Of a DNA stretch of 64,000 nucleotides, positions 38,550 through 48,041 are shown in pieces (the stretch's first letter is position 1; each line of letters begins with the position of its first letter). The position numbers and the translations under genes are program-made. The notes beneath the pieces are model-generated. The model ran no database searches. It was not told the DNA's origin and was given only the letters and a program-made list of their open reading frames with translations. The stretch comes from Nocardioides sp. TF02-7 (GTDB lineage Bacteria > Actinomycetota > Actinomycetes > Propionibacteriales > Nocardioidaceae): positions 2,604,001-2,668,000 of the forward strand of contig NZ_CP092535.1 of the NCBI RefSeq assembly GCF_022437945.1. Direction: 5' to 3'.

Positions 38550-39262
38550 GGTCGAGGACCTGCACGTCAGCTACGGCAAGGTGAATGCGGTGCGCGGCAT
38601 CTCGATGTCCGCCCACCCGGGGAAGATCACGCTGGTGCTCGGCGCGAACGGCGCCGGCAAGACGACGTCGATGAACGCGATCGCCGGGCTGCTCAAGCCG
38701 GACTCCGGTCGGGTGGAGCTGCAGGGCAGGTCGATCGCCGGCACCCCGCCGCACAAGATCGTGCGACTCGGCATGGCGCTGGTGCCCGAGGGGCGGCGCA
38801 TCTTCGGACCGCTCACGGTCGCGGAGAACCTGCGGATGGGCGCCTACACCACCAGGTCCGGCTTCGACGAGACGCTCGCCCGGGTCCACGAGATGTTCCC
38901 CATCCTGAAGGAGCGGGCCGGCTCGCCCGCAGGACTGCTCAGCGGCGGCGAGCAGCAGATGCTGGCCTTCGGCCGGGCCCCTCATGTCCCAGCCGAAGGT
39001 GATGCTGCTCGACGAGCCGTCGATGGGCCTGGCGCCCGCGGTGGTCGACTCGATCCTCGCCAAGGTCCGCGACATGGCCGACTCCGGCATCGCCATCTTG
39101 ATGGTCGAGCAGAACGCCGAGGCCGGGATGGCGATCGCTGACGACGTAGTGGCGGTCGCGCGCGGTGAGGTCGTCTACAGCGGCCAGGCCGGTGAGGCCC
39201 GCAACCACGCGTCGGTGCTGCGCGCGTTCCTCGGCGAGGCGGCGCTCGCCGAGAACCACTGA
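38542..39262 (+). CDS. livF: ABC transporter ATP-binding protein, LivF
   Basis: Second ATPase, 239 residues after one C is removed from the C4 run at 38978-38981. Walker A GANGAGKTT near residue 36, PEGRRIFGPLTV, signature LSGGEQQM, Walker B VMLLDEPSMGLAP and the VEQNAE strand. As written the break falls between signature and Walker B, which would destroy the ATPase; the rest of the operon is intact, so a base-call error is more likely. Last gene before a strong terminator. Confidence 0.89.
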
Positions 39263-39314
39263 GCCGGGTGGAGGTCCTCCGCCGATCGTTCCCGGCGGAG
39301 GACCGCCCCGGCTC
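39261..39314. terminator. Bidirectional hairpin terminator between livF and the GntR gene
   Basis: GGTCCTCCGCC at 39273-39283 pairs with GGCGGAGGACC at 39294-39304, extended by GAGCCGGG (39261-39268) with CCCGGCTC (39307-39314). It lies exactly between two convergent genes. Confidence 0.75.
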
Positions 39315-39318
39315 CGGG

Positions 39319-40077
39319 TCAGGCGAAGAAGCGCTGCTCCCAGGGGATGATCTCGTTCATCACCTGGGGGAACTTGCGCTCGGCGTACCGTTCGTAGGCC
39401 TCGATGTGCTCCCGCATCCGCTCCATCGCGAGCTCGGGGTCGCGGGCGGCGAGCGAGTCGTAGATCTCCTGGTGCGCCTTGAGGATCGCCTCGCGCCGGT
39501 ACTGGGGGTAGTCGATGCCGATGGCCGTGCCGTCCATGATCGACAGCAGCGACTCGATGATGTAGCCGAAGAGGGCGTTCCCGGACGACCAGGCGATGAC
39601 GTCGTGGAACCGCTTGTTGGCGTCGAGGAAGGAGTACTGGTCGTCGATGTCGGAGCGCATCTGGTCGACGGTGCCGCGGAGCTCGACGAGCTGCTCGTCG
39701 GACATCCGGCTCGCGGCGAGGCTGCTGATCATCGGCTCCACGGCCGACCGCACCTCGACGATGGTCCGGAACGGGGGCCTGCCGCAGCTGCATGAGGAGC
39801 ACCAGGGTGCTGCCGAGGTGCGCGGCGTTGGGGGACAGCAGCACCGGTCCGCCGCGCGGACCCGGCTTCAGAGCGATCACTCCCTGGAACTCGAGCAGCC
39901 GCAGCGCCTCGCGGAGCGTGCCCCGGCCGGTCTGGTACTTCTCGAGCATCACCTTCTCGGGGGCGAGCAGGTCGCCCTCGCGAAGGCCCGCCCGAGCGCG
40001 TCCTGCACGATCCGCTGCGCGACCAGCATCGCAGCCTTCGGTGGCCGCTGTGCGGCGGCCTGGTTGAGAACCGACAT
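39319..40077 (-). CDS. GntR family regulator, FadR/FCD subfamily
   Basis: DNA-binding regulator of 252 residues. Winged HTH at about residues 15-75 (APEKVMLEKY, GRGTLREALRLLEFQGVI) and an FCD ligand domain with DANKRFHDVIAWSSGN and the metal/ligand His in AHQEIYDSL and REHIEAYE. Two compensating errors are corrected: a missing G near 39985 and an extra C opposite G5 at 39773-39777. ATG 40077 follows GAGGAGGG. It is divergent from the dehydrogenase at 40200 and likely controls it, perhaps in response to an acyl-CoA or acid (family knowledge). Confidence 0.83.
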
Positions 40078-40199
40078 CGCCTCACCCTCCTCAAAAAGAT
40101 GCCAAACATTAGCACGAATTGTCGTCCATCCCCAGAACTCGGGATCGGCCCCGGAGCCGGTACACGGGGCGGTGGGCGGTGCCAGAGAAAGGAGCAGCG

Positions 40200-41409
40200 A
40201 TGACCGGAACGACCGACCTCTCCGACCGTAACGGGGTCGCGGAGGAATTGGGTAGCCTCGTCCGGTCCTGGGGCCTGAGGGAGGTCCGGCCCACCGTGGC
40301 CGAGCGCGAGGACCGCGGGGAGTTCCCGCGCGACCTCTACCGCCAGATGGGGGAGCTCGGGTTCTTCGGGTGCTGCTTCTCCGAACGGTACGGCGGCACG
40401 GCGGCGGGGTTCCGTGCCCTGGCCGCGGTGTCCGAGGCGTTGGCCTGGGTCTACCCGCCCCTCTCGGCGTCGATGAACCTCCAGGCGGCAACAGTGCCGC
40501 TCACGATCGCGAACTGGGGCGCGCCGAGCCAGGCCGACCACTGGGTACCCGGCCTGGTGGCGGGCGAGCTGCTCGGGGCCAACGCCATGACCGAGCCCGA
40601 CGGCGGCTCGGACTTCCTCGGTGCGATGCGGACGCGGGCGGTGGCCGACGGCGACTCGTTCGTCATCAACGGCTCGAAGATGTGGATCACCAACGCCAAC
40701 GTCGCCGACGTCGCGATCGTCTACGCCAAGACCGACCCGGACGCCGGCCACCGGGGGTCACCGCGTTCGTGGTGCCGACCGACACCCCGGGCTTCGAGGC
40801 GACGCGGGTGCCGTGCCGCGGACTCGGCAAGCTGATGCCGACCAACGCCGTCAGCATGACCGACGTGCGGGTGCCCGCGGACGCGGTGCTGGGCGAGGTC
40901 GGCGGCGGGTTCAAGGTCGCCATGAACGCGCTCGACTACGGCCGGCTCACGGTGGCGGCCCGGTCGGTCGGCCTGGCCCAGGCCTGCCTCGACGCCGCCC
41001 TGTCCTACGCCGACGCGCGCACCGCCTTCGGCGAGAAGATCGGCACGTTCCAGATGGTGAAGAAGCAGCTGGCCGACATGACGGTCGAGGTCGCCGCGGC
41101 GCGGGCGCTCGTGCGTGCCGCGGCCGAGCGGTACGACGTCGGCGACCTCGCGACGCGGGGAGAGCTCGGTCGCCAAGTACTACGCGGGGGAGGTCTGCAA
41201 CCGGGCCGCCCAGGCCGCGGCGGAGATCTTCGGCGGGGGCGGCGTTCAGCGACGACCTGCCGATCGGGCTGTACCTCAACTACGCGAAGCTGTGGCAGAC
41301 CGGTGAGGGGTCGGCCAACATCCAGGCCAACCTGATCGCGGACGACGCGCTGGGTTGGAAGTCCATGGACCGCCATCGGTCGGTCCTCAAGGCGGAGGTG
41401 ACCTCATGA
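40200..41409 (+). CDS. Acyl-CoA dehydrogenase
   Basis: Flavoprotein of 402 residues. SERYGG near residue 60, ANAMTEPDGGSD (substrate/FAD segment), NGSKMWITNA, and a C-terminal ALGWKSMDRHRS-like end. Three frame errors are corrected: a missing G at 40753-40757, an extra G at 41157-41160 and another at 41235-41239. ATG 40200 follows AAAGGAGCAGC. It overlaps a BadI/MenB-like crotonase, so it may desaturate an alicyclic acyl-CoA before ring opening (inference). Confidence 0.84.
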
Positions 41410-42170
41410 ACGACGTCCTGATCGAGGAGCGCGGACCGGCGTTGTGGATCCGGCTGAACCGGCCGGAGCGGCGCAACGCCTACGACGCGCCGATGGCCGA
41501 CGCCATCACTGCGGCGCTGGACGGTGCGTCGACGTACCACGCGGTGGTGATCACCGGCTCGGACGGCTCGTTCTGTGCCGGTGGTGCGCTGACCAACCTC
41601 AGCGAACCGGACATGCCGTCGATGCGGGCGCTCTACAAGGCGTCGCTCCGGCTCTTCGACGCGATCCGCACCTGCCCGCGGCCGGTGATCGCCGCCGTCA
41701 ACGGGGCGGCCGCCGGCGGCGGCAACGAGCTGGTCGTCGCCTGCGACCTCGCGATCGCCGCGCGGTCGGCGACGTTCGGCCAGACCGGGCCCAAGGTCGG
41801 GAGCTCCCCGGTCACCGGCGCGACGAACGTGATGGGCGTGCAGATCGGCGAGAAGCGGGCCAAGGAGCTGTCGATGCTCTGCCGCCGGTACTCGGCGGAG
41901 CGCGCCTACGAGATGGGGCTGGTCAACGACGTCGTCGACGACGACGCGCTCGAGGACGCGGCCACGAGCATGGTGGAGGAGCTCACCCGGCTCAGTCCCC
42001 GCTACGTGGAGATCACGAAGATCAGCAGCAACCTGTGGTGGAACGCCGCCCGCGACTCGTTCTCCAACGGACTCGGGATGCTGGTCCAGGCGATCGGCAG
42101 CCCGGACATGCGTGAGGGCGCCGCCTCCTTCATGGAGAAGCGGAAGCCGCAGTTCCCCGACCCGGCATGA
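41406..42170 (+). CDS. Crotonase of the MenB/BadI type (possible ring-cleaving hydrolase)
   Basis: 254 residues. FGQTGPKVGS and LCRRYSAERAYEMGLVNDVV are words typical of 1,4-dihydroxynaphthoyl-CoA synthase (MenB) and 2-ketocyclohexanecarboxyl-CoA hydrolase (BadI), not of hydratases. After them MenB's DAGYGSSY is replaced by SPVTGATN, so it is not MenB itself. No other men gene is near. A retro-Dieckmann opening of a cyclic beta-keto acyl-CoA is the most attractive role. ATG 41406 overlaps the dehydrogenase stop. Confidence 0.83.
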   Translation: MNDVLIEERGPALWIRLNRPERRNAYDAPMADAITAALDGASTYHAVVITGSDGSFCAGGALTNLSEPDMPSMRALYKASLRLFDAIRTCPRPVIAAVNGAAAGGGNELVVACDLAIAARSATFGQTGPKVGSSPVTGATNVMGVQIGEKRAKELSMLCRRYSAERAYEMGLVNDVVDDDALEDAATSMVEELTRLSPRYVEITKISSNLWWNAARDSFSNGLGMLVQAIGSPDMREGAASFMEKRKPQFPDPA

Positions 42171-42203
42171 CTCCCGCCGGGCGGTGAGCCCAGCAGAAGC
42201 ACG

Positions 42204-42238
42204 GACGGCCGGTGTCCCGTGGCGGGGCGCCGGCCGTC
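42204..42238. terminator. Bidirectional hairpin terminator
   Basis: GACGGCCGG at 42204-42212 pairs with CCGGCCGTC at 42230-42238; CCCG/CGGG can pair inside the loop. It separates two convergent crotonase genes. Confidence 0.7.
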
Positions 42239-42254
42239 GTACGTCGAGAGGGCG

Positions 42255-43019
42255 TCAGCGCCCCTTCCAGCGCGGGGCGCGCTTCTCCTTGAACGCCGTG
42301 GCGCCCTCGCGGGCGTCCTCGGACTCGCGCACCGGGACCGAGATCTCACGCTGCTTGTCGAACATGTCCGTGCGGCTCCACTCCGGCGACTCGACGATGA
42401 TCCGCTTCGTGGCGCGCACGGCGAGCGGGCCGTTCTCGGCGATGCTGCGGGCGATCGCGAGGGCACCGTCGAGCGCCTCGCCGGGCGCGGTCACGCGGTT
42501 GACGAGGGAGACCTCGGCCGCCTGCTGGGCGGTGATCATCGCTCCGGTCAGCGCCCACTCCATCGCCAGGTGGTAGGGGATCCGCTGCGGGAGCCGCATC
42601 AGGCCGCCGCCGGCGGCGACGAGGCCACGCTTCACCTCGGGGAGGCCGAACTTGGCGTCCTCGGCGGCGACGATCATGTCGCACGCCAGCGCGATCTCGA
42701 ACCCGCCCGCCAGGGCGTAGCCCTCGATCGCGGCGATGATCGGCTTCTCCGGGGGGCCCTCGACGATGCCGGCGAACCCGCGCCCGGGGATCGACGGCTT
42801 CTCACCTGCGAGGAACGCCTTGAGGTCCATGCCGGCGCAGAAGGTGCCGCCGGCACCGGTGATCACGCCGGAGACCAGGCTGTCGTCGCTGTCGAGCCGG
42901 TCGATCGCCGCGCCGATGGCCTGCGCGGTCACGGTGTTGATCGCGTTGCGCGCCTCGGGGCGGTCGATCGTGATGACGAGGACCCCGTCGAGGACATCGG
43001 TGCGGACCGGCTCGCTCAT
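42255..43019 (-). CDS. Enoyl-CoA hydratase (canonical crotonase)
   Basis: 254 residues with both catalytic glutamates visible: Glu in LAGGFEIALACD and Glu in FGLPEVKRGL, plus FCAGMDLKAF for the oxyanion hole. It should hydrate a 2-enoyl-CoA to the 3-hydroxyacyl-CoA. ATG 43019 overlaps the stop of the dehydrogenase gene upstream. With that SDR and the thiolase it completes one beta-oxidation turn. It is the only crotonase of the window with both residues in place. Confidence 0.9.
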   Translation of the reverse strand: MSEPVRTDVLDGVLVITIDRPEARNAINTVTAQAIGAAIDRLDSDDSLVSGVITGAGGTFCAGMDLKAFLAGEKPSIPGRGFAGIVEGPPEKPIIAAIEGYALAGGFEIALACDMIVAAEDAKFGLPEVKRGLVAAGGGLMRLPQRIPYHLAMEWALTGAMITAQQAAEVSLVNRVTAPGEALDGALAIARSIAENGPLAVRATKRIIVESPEWSRTDMFDKQREISVPVRESEDAREGATAFKEKRAPRWKGR

Positions 43020-43783
43020 CGCGGAGCCATCCGGATCCCGCCGTCGAGGCGGATCGTCTCGCCGTTGAGGTAGTCGCAGTCGAGGATGTGCAGCGCCGTG
43101 GCAGCGAACTCCTCGGGCCGGCCCAGGCGGGACGGGTGCGGCACCTGGGCGCCGAGCTTGGCGATCACTTCGTCGCCGTGGCGGCTGAGGATCGGGGTGT
43201 CGAACACGCCGGGCGCGATGCTGCAGACCCGGATCAGCGACCGGGCGAGGTCGCGGGCGGCCACCACGGTCAGCCCGACCACGCCGGCCTTCGCCGATGC
43301 GTAGGGCAGCTGGCCGACCTGGCCCTCCCAGGCGGCGACCGACGCGGTGAGGACGCACGCGCCACGCTGCCCGTCGTGGGGCTCGTTCGCCGCCATCCGC
43401 GCGGCCGCGAGACGGAGGACGTTGTAGGTGCCGTTGAGGTTGATGTCGACGATCTCGCGGTAGGCGTCGAAGTCACCCGGTGTGCCGTCACGGTTGACGA
43501 CGCGGACGGTGCCACCGCGGCCCGCGCAGTGCACCAGGTGGCGCAGCGGGGCGCGACCGGTCGCCACGTCGAGGGCGCGGTCGACGGCCTCCTGGTCCCG
43601 GACGTCGGCGGGCGAGAAGGTGGCGAGGTCGCCGAGCTTCTCCGCGACCTCGGCGCCGGCCGAGGTCGGCAGGTCCACGATCGTGGTCGGGACCCCGCGG
43701 TCGACGAGCTTGGTGACGGTCGCCAGGCCGAGGCCGGACGCGCCGCCGGTGACGAGAGCGGAGCCGGAGCTGCTGAGCTTCAA
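43016..43783 (-). CDS. 3-hydroxyacyl-CoA dehydrogenase, HSD17B10-type SDR
   Basis: Short-chain dehydrogenase of 255 residues oxidising a 3-hydroxyacyl-CoA with NAD. TGGASGLG cofactor site, the HSD10-type words NLNGTYNVLRLAA, NEPHDGQRGACVLTASVAAWEGQVGQ, catalytic YASAK and the end LNGETIRLDGGIRM. Start TTG 43783, eight bases after AAAGGG; no ATG or GTG fits. It lies 14 bases behind the thiolase stop, in the order thiolase-SDR-hydratase. Confidence 0.88.
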   Translation of the reverse strand: MKLSSSGSALVTGGASGLGLATVTKLVDRGVPTTIVDLPTSAGAEVAEKLGDLATFSPADVRDQEAVDRALDVATGRAPLRHLVHCAGRGGTVRVVNRDGTPGDFDAYREIVDINLNGTYNVLRLAAARMAANEPHDGQRGACVLTASVAAWEGQVGQLPYASAKAGVVGLTVVAARDLARSLIRVCSIAPGVFDTPILSRHGDEVIAKLGAQVPHPSRLGRPEEFAATALHILDCDYLNGETIRLDGGIRMAPR

Positions 43784-43797
43784 GGCAACGTGCCCTT

Positions 43798-44982
43798 TCA
43801 GGAGAGGATCTCGATGATGGTGGCGTTGGCCATGCCACCGGCCTCGCACATCGACTGGAGGCCGTAGCGACCACCGGTCTGCTCGAGGTGGTTGATCAGC
43901 GTGGTCATCAGCCGGATGCCGGACGCACCCAGGGGGTGGCCCAGTGCGATCGCGCCGCCGCGCGGGTTGAGCCGGGAGACCGGCAGGTCGGGGAACTCCG
44001 CGGACCAGGCCAGTGGCACCGGCGCGAACGCCTCGTTGATCTCCACGGCGTCGATCTGGTCGATCGTCATCCCGGCCCGGTCCAGCACCTTGGCGGTGGC
44101 GGGGATCGGCCCGGTCAGCATCAACGTGGGGTCGTCGCCGACCACCGCCGAGGCGACCACCCGGGCGCGCGGTCGCAGCCCGAGCTCGCGGGCCTTCTCG
44201 GCGCTGGTCACCAGGACCGCGCCGGCGCCGTCGGTGATCTGGCTGGCGTTGCCGGCGGTGATCTTCCAGTCGATGTGGGGATGCGCGGCGCGGTTGCCGT
44301 CGGTGGCGAACACGGCCTTGAGCTCGGCCAGCCTGTCGGCGGTCGTGCCCCGGCGGATCGTCTCGTCGGCGGTGACCGTGCTCCCGTCGGGGAGAGCGAC
44401 GGCCGAGATCTCGGCGTCGAAACCGCCGCCGTCGGCGGCCGCCGCCGCGAGCTCGTGCGAGCGGGCGGAGTACTCGTCGAGCTGGCGCCGGGAGAAGCCC
44501 CACTTGTCGGCGACCAGCTCGGCGGCCACGCCCTGAGGGACCAGGCCGGGGAACCGCGCGGCGACGGAGGGACCGTGCGGGTCGGCGCCCATCCGGGCCG
44601 ACCCCATCGGCACCCGGCTCATCGACTCGATCCCGCCGGCGACCACGACGTCGTACACGCCGGCGCGGATGCCCTGCACGGCGAACTCCAACGCCTGTTG
44701 GCCGGAGCCGCACTTGCGCTCGATCGACACCGACGGCACGTGGACGGGGTAGCCGGCGGCGAGCCACGCCTGGCGGCCCGGGGTCGCGGACTGCTCGCCG
44801 GCCTGGCTGACGCAGCCGACCATGAAGTCCTCGACGATCGCCGGGTCGATCCCGGTGCGGGACACCAGTCCCTGGAGGGCGCTGGCAAGCAGGTCGACGG
44901 CGTGCACGGACGAGAGGGCGCCGCCCTCCTTGCCCTTGCCCGTCGGGGTGCGCACGGCGTCGACGATGACGGCATCGGTCAT
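43798..44982 (-). CDS. Acetyl-CoA acyltransferase (thiolase)
   Basis: Thiolase of 394 residues cleaving a 3-ketoacyl-CoA with CoA. Nucleophile Cys91 in ERKCGSGQQA, His in GGAIALGHPLGASG and second Cys in SMCEAGGMANA. GTPxRQAW and SxPMG-like words place it in the FadA/FadI-type group. ATG 44982 follows GGGAGGC. First gene of the three-gene beta-oxidation operon; promoter region upstream contains two regulator boxes. Confidence 0.92.
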   Translation of the reverse strand: MTDAVIVDAVRTPTGKGKEGGALSSVHAVDLLASALQGLVSRTGIDPAIVEDFMVGCVSQAGEQSATPGRQAWLAAGYPVHVPSVSIERKCGSGQQALEFAVQGIRAGVYDVVVAGGIESMSRVPMGSARMGADPHGPSVAARFPGLVPQGVAAELVADKWGFSRRQLDEYSARSHELAAAAADGGGFDAEISAVALPDGSTVTADETIRRGTTADRLAELKAVFATDGNRAAHPHIDWKITAGNASQITDGAGAVLVTSAEKARELGLRPRARVVASAVVGDDPTLMLTGPIPATAKVLDRAGMTIDQIDAVEINEAFAPVPLAWSAEFPDLPVSRLNPRGGAIALGHPLGASGIRLMTTLINHLEQTGGRYGLQSMCEAGGMANATIIEILS

Positions 44983-45023
44983 GGGAGCCTCCCAGGTCGG
45001 GCCGCGGCGCGGCACCAGGCAGA

Positions 45024-45096
45024 AATGATGATCATCATTAACGGTATCTCCCCGCACTCTTGTCGAGAAGGGCCGATCTCGTGTAATCATAATCAC
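45024..45096. promoter_or_regulatory. Divergent thiolase/oxidase promoter with 16-bp palindrome
   Basis: AATGATGATCATCATT at 45024-45039 is a perfect 16-base palindrome. On the minus strand GTGATTATGATTACA (45096-45082) resembles the box GTGATCATAGTTATC of 61481-61495. Both lie in the 184-base gap between divergent operons. Confidence 0.55.
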
Positions 45097-45166
45097 GGAT
45101 TCCGATCCACGCGACCGCAGCTCCACGACACCACGACCGCCGGGATCCCCGGCCAGGAGGCACGTG

Positions 45167-45743
45167 ATGACCGCCCAGTCAGGCCCGAGCGCGGAGCTCG
45201 GGACGCAGAACCTCGAGAAGCTCACGGGCACCCAGCTCGACGTCGCCGGCCGGGCCGAGCTGCTCGACACCCAGACCGAGTGCACCTTCGTGTACACCAA
45301 CGAGGACGGCTGGCCCTGTGGTGTGGTGATGAGCTACATCCAGGTCGACGGCGTGTTCTGGCTGACGGCCGTCGAGGGCCGCGGCCACGTCCGCGCCCTC
45401 GCCCGCGACCAGCGCGTCAGCATCGTCGTGTCGAGCGCCGGCAGCGGCCTGCCGGGCCGGCGGATGCTGTCGGTGCGGGGGCGAGGTCACCGTGCACCGC
45501 GACCAGGAGACGAAGGACTGGTTCCTCGACAAGTTCACCCGGGCACTGCAGCCTGCCGACCCCGACTCCTGGCGCAAGCTGCTCGACAGTCCCCAGCGGG
45601 TCGTCTTCGAGGTGAAGCCGGTCGGGATCACCGCCAGCCACGACCAGCGCAAGATCCCTGGCAACGGCCGTGGGATGTCCGCGGACGCCGACACCGGGCG
45701 GCGGGCAGGCCAGGCGGTGTCGTCGTCGGAGAGGACGAGCTGA
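45167..45743 (+). CDS. Pyridoxamine 5'-phosphate oxidase-fold (FMN/F420) protein
   Basis: Split-barrel flavin/F420-binding protein of 191 residues after one G is removed from the G5 run at 45477-45481. N-terminal CTFVYTNEDGWPCGVVMSY, FWLTAVEGRGHVRALARD and a C-terminal RVVFEVKPVGITASHD. Such proteins reduce or oxidise small substrates with FMN or F420, or act as oxidases; the exact role is unknown. ATG 45167 lies six bases after AGGAGG, better than GTG 45164. First gene of a four-gene operon. Confidence 0.78.
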
Positions 45744-45745
45744 CC

Positions 45746-46135
45746 GTGGCCAAGCACCTGATGGTGGTCCTGAGCCGCGCGAAGCCGGGCCGCGACGCGG
45801 AGTTCAACGAGTGGTACGACGTGCACCTGCGCGAGACGGTCGACAAGCTCGACGGCTTCGCCAGCGGCCAGCGGTTCCAGGTCGCAGAGCTGCCGGGCGC
45901 GCCGGAGAACCCGTACCGGTACCTCGCGCTCTACGAGGTCGAGGGTGACCGGGTCGACGTCGCCGTCGAGGAGATCCAACGCGGGCGCAAGGAGCGCGCC
46001 GAGGCCCAGGCGGCCGGGCGGGAGCCGATGATCTCGGTCTCCGACTCCCTCGACCCGACCGCGTTCGTCGTGGGCTTCTTCAGCTCCATGTCCGACCCGG
46101 TCCTGTCACGGCGGCTGGCGGAGGTGGACGGATGA
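45746..46135 (+). CDS. EthD-like dimeric alpha/beta-barrel protein
   Basis: 129 residues from GTG 45746, two bases after the previous stop. LMVVLSRAKPGRDAEFNEWY and DVHLRETVDKLDGF are typical of the EthD/DUF dimeric barrel group, where the NEWYDxxH segment lines the pocket. Related proteins are found next to monooxygenases and in aromatic or ether catabolism, mostly without an assigned reaction. Overlaps the SDR start (ATGA). Confidence 0.72.
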   Translation: MAKHLMVVLSRAKPGRDAEFNEWYDVHLRETVDKLDGFASGQRFQVAELPGAPENPYRYLALYEVEGDRVDVAVEEIQRGRKERAEAQAAGREPMISVSDSLDPTAFVVGFFSSMSDPVLSRRLAEVDG

Positions 46136-46919
46136 GCGCCGCGGTGGGACGCCGCCTGGAGGGCCGGGTCGCCGCCGTCGTCGGCGGCGGGTCGGGGATG
46201 GGCCAGTGCGGTGTCGCTGCGCCTGGCCGCGGAGGGTGCGCACACCTACGTCGCGGACCTGTCGGAGGACAAGGCTCGCGCCGTGACCGAGGAGGTCGCC
46301 GCTGCCGGTGGTCGGGCCGAGGCGGTGCAGCTCGACGCGACCGACGTCCCCTCGCTGCGCGCGTTCTACGCCAGGATCGAGCGGGACCACGGAGTGCTCC
46401 ACGCCCTCCACAACCAGGTCGGGATGCCCGGACCGGGCGGTCTCGACGTCAGCGAGGACGACTTCGAGACCGCCATCGACGTCAACGTGAAGAGCGCCTT
46501 CTACGTCGCCTCGCTCGGCTACGAGCTGGTCAAGAAGGCGGCCGGTCACGGGTCGATCACGATGACCGCGTCCACGGCCGCCATGATCGGGTCGCCGTTC
46601 AGCCCGCTCTACTCGCTGACCAAGGGTGCGCTGACGGCCTACACCCGGTCGTTGGCGCTGGTGGGCGGCCCGGACGGCGTACGGGTCAACTGCGTGTGCC
46701 CCGGACCCGTCGACACCCCGATGCTGCCGACCTTCTTCGGCCGTGACCCCGGCGCCGACATGGCCGACCTGATGAGCAGCTTCATCTCACTCGTTCCGCT
46801 GGGGGAGGCCCGCGACGCCCGACGAGATCGCCGGGGTCGTCGCGTTCCTCGCCAGTGACGACGCCGGCTTCGTGACCGGCGTGACCATTCCCGTCGACGG
46901 AGGGCTGACAGCGAAATGA
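46132..46919 (+). CDS. Short-chain dehydrogenase/reductase
   Basis: Classical SDR of 261 residues. Cofactor loop GGGSGM then [13 protein letters not shown]; catalytic Ser in [11 protein letters not shown] and Tyr-Lys in YSLTK; C-terminal [12 protein letters not shown]. The NNAG motif reads HNQVG, unusual for the family. Two extra G are corrected, at 46200-46202 and 46801-46805. It is a paralogue of the SDR at 56629-57411 (shared GSPxSPLYS and [12 protein letters not shown]). It overlaps the NTF2-like gene. Confidence 0.84.
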
Positions 46920-47368
46920 CCGACCACAACGACGACCTCGGCGTGCTCGCCGCCCGGAGCGCCCGTGTCTACCACCGCTACGCGCGCGCCGTCGACGAGG
47001 GCGACCTCGACACCCTGCGCGCGATCGTCACCGACGACATCAAGATCACCCGGGGCGACCACCCGACCGAGGAGGGCGTCGAGGCGTTCCTCGACGTCTA
47101 CCGCGCGCACAACGCCTTGAACATCCCGGTCTGCAAGCACGTCGTGACGAACGTGCTCGCCGAGCGTGACGGCGACGACGTCGTCACCCACGCGTACTTC
47201 GAGGCCTCGATGTACGAGGAGGAGCAGACCAGGGTCGTCATCGGGGTCTACGACGACGTGCACCGCGAGGTCGACGGCGAGCTCAGGCTCGCCCACAAGA
47301 AGATCCGGGTGCAGCGGACGCTGTACCTGGCCCCTGCCGGGGCGAACTACGCGCACGTCGGCCGCTGA
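46916..47368 (+). CDS. NTF2-like / SnoaL-like protein
   Basis: 150-residue single-domain protein of the NTF2-like superfamily: [20 protein letters not shown] at the N-terminus and a curved sheet ending [14 protein letters not shown]. Members include steroid isomerases, dehydratases and polyketide cyclases; catalytic residues are not evident here. Its place behind an SDR suggests action on the same intermediate. A second member lies convergently at 47445-48020. Confidence 0.78.
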   Translation: MTDHNDDLGVLAARSARVYHRYARAVDEGDLDTLRAIVTDDIKITRGDHPTEEGVEAFLDVYRAHNALNIPVCKHVVTNVLAERDGDDVVTHAYFEASMYEEEQTRVVIGVYDDVHREVDGELRLAHKKIRVQRTLYLAPAGANYAHVGR

Positions 47369-47377
47369 GACCGACCG

Positions 47378-47430
47378 ACCAGCGCGCGGGCGCTGGTGGT
47401 GGCAGCCCGGCGCCTCGACAGGTGCCGGGC
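47378..47430. terminator. Two hairpins between convergent genes
   Basis: ACCAGCGC (47378-47385) pairs with GCGCTGGT (47390-47397), and GCCCGGCGCC (47405-47414) with GGTGCCGGGC (47421-47430; one G-T pair). Together a likely bidirectional terminator. Confidence 0.65.
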
Positions 47431-47444
47431 CGCCGTCGTCGTGC

Positions 47445-48020
47445 TCAGGAGCGGTAGGTGGTCCAGGTCGGCAGGGTCTCGGGGTAGTCGGCCTCGGCGT
47501 ACGGGGCGCCGGGAAGCCGGATCCGCCGGGCGTCGGTGAAGCTGGTCGGCATCTGCTCGAACGGCACGTTGTACATGAACCGCAGCTCGCGGCCGGCGAA
47601 GACCCAGCGGCCGTCGTCGAGACGGCGGTAGCGGTCGTCGTACCGGTACGCCGCCATCAGCAACCGGTTGCCGAGCGCGAGCTCCGCCTGGCCGGTGAGC
47701 AGCCCGACGGCGGTGCCGGCGTCGGTGTCCACGTCGATGACGTGTGAGTTCGGGATGTGCAGGGTGGTCACGTAGCGGTCCATCATCCCGGCGTAGAACT
47801 CGCGCAGGACCTCGTGGCCGGCGTAAGTCTGCCCGGCGCGGGTGAAGGTGCCGTCGGCGTCGAAGCAGCGGACCACGGTGTCCAGGTCGTGGTCGTCGAC
47901 GGCGACGGAGTAGAGCGCTCCGAGCGCGCGGATCGCGTCCTTGTCGGCGAGGGCCCGCAGCTGGCGGGGCAGGTCCTCAGCGGTTGCGAGGGTGGTGCTG
48001 GTGGCGCGGTCGAGGTCCAT
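47445..48020 (-). CDS. SnoaL-like / NTF2-like protein
   Basis: 191 residues. LADKDAIRALGALYSVAVDDHDLDTVVRCFDADGTF is a classic SnoaL_4 opening, followed by GRWVFAGRELRFMY. ATG 48020 follows GGGAG. Single-gene unit divergent from an SDR across a palindromic promoter. Possibly a hydratase/isomerase-like or accessory enzyme; not predictable from sequence. An internal DDHD stretch could be part of the active site. Confidence 0.8.
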   Translation of the reverse strand: MDLDRATSTTLATAEDLPRQLRALADKDAIRALGALYSVAVDDHDLDTVVRCFDADGTFTRAGQTYAGHEVLREFYAGMMDRYVTTLHIPNSHVIDVDTDAGTAVGLLTGQAELALGNRLLMAAYRYDDRYRRLDDGRWVFAGRELRFMYNVPFEQMPTSFTDARRIRLPGAPYAEADYPETLPTWTTYRS

Positions 48021-48041
48021 GGCGACTCCCTGTCTCGTATT

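Noticed and set aside
41406..42170. Menaquinone biosynthesis MenB
   Set aside because: No other men gene is present and the DAGYGSSY segment is replaced; the catabolic context favours a BadI-like role.
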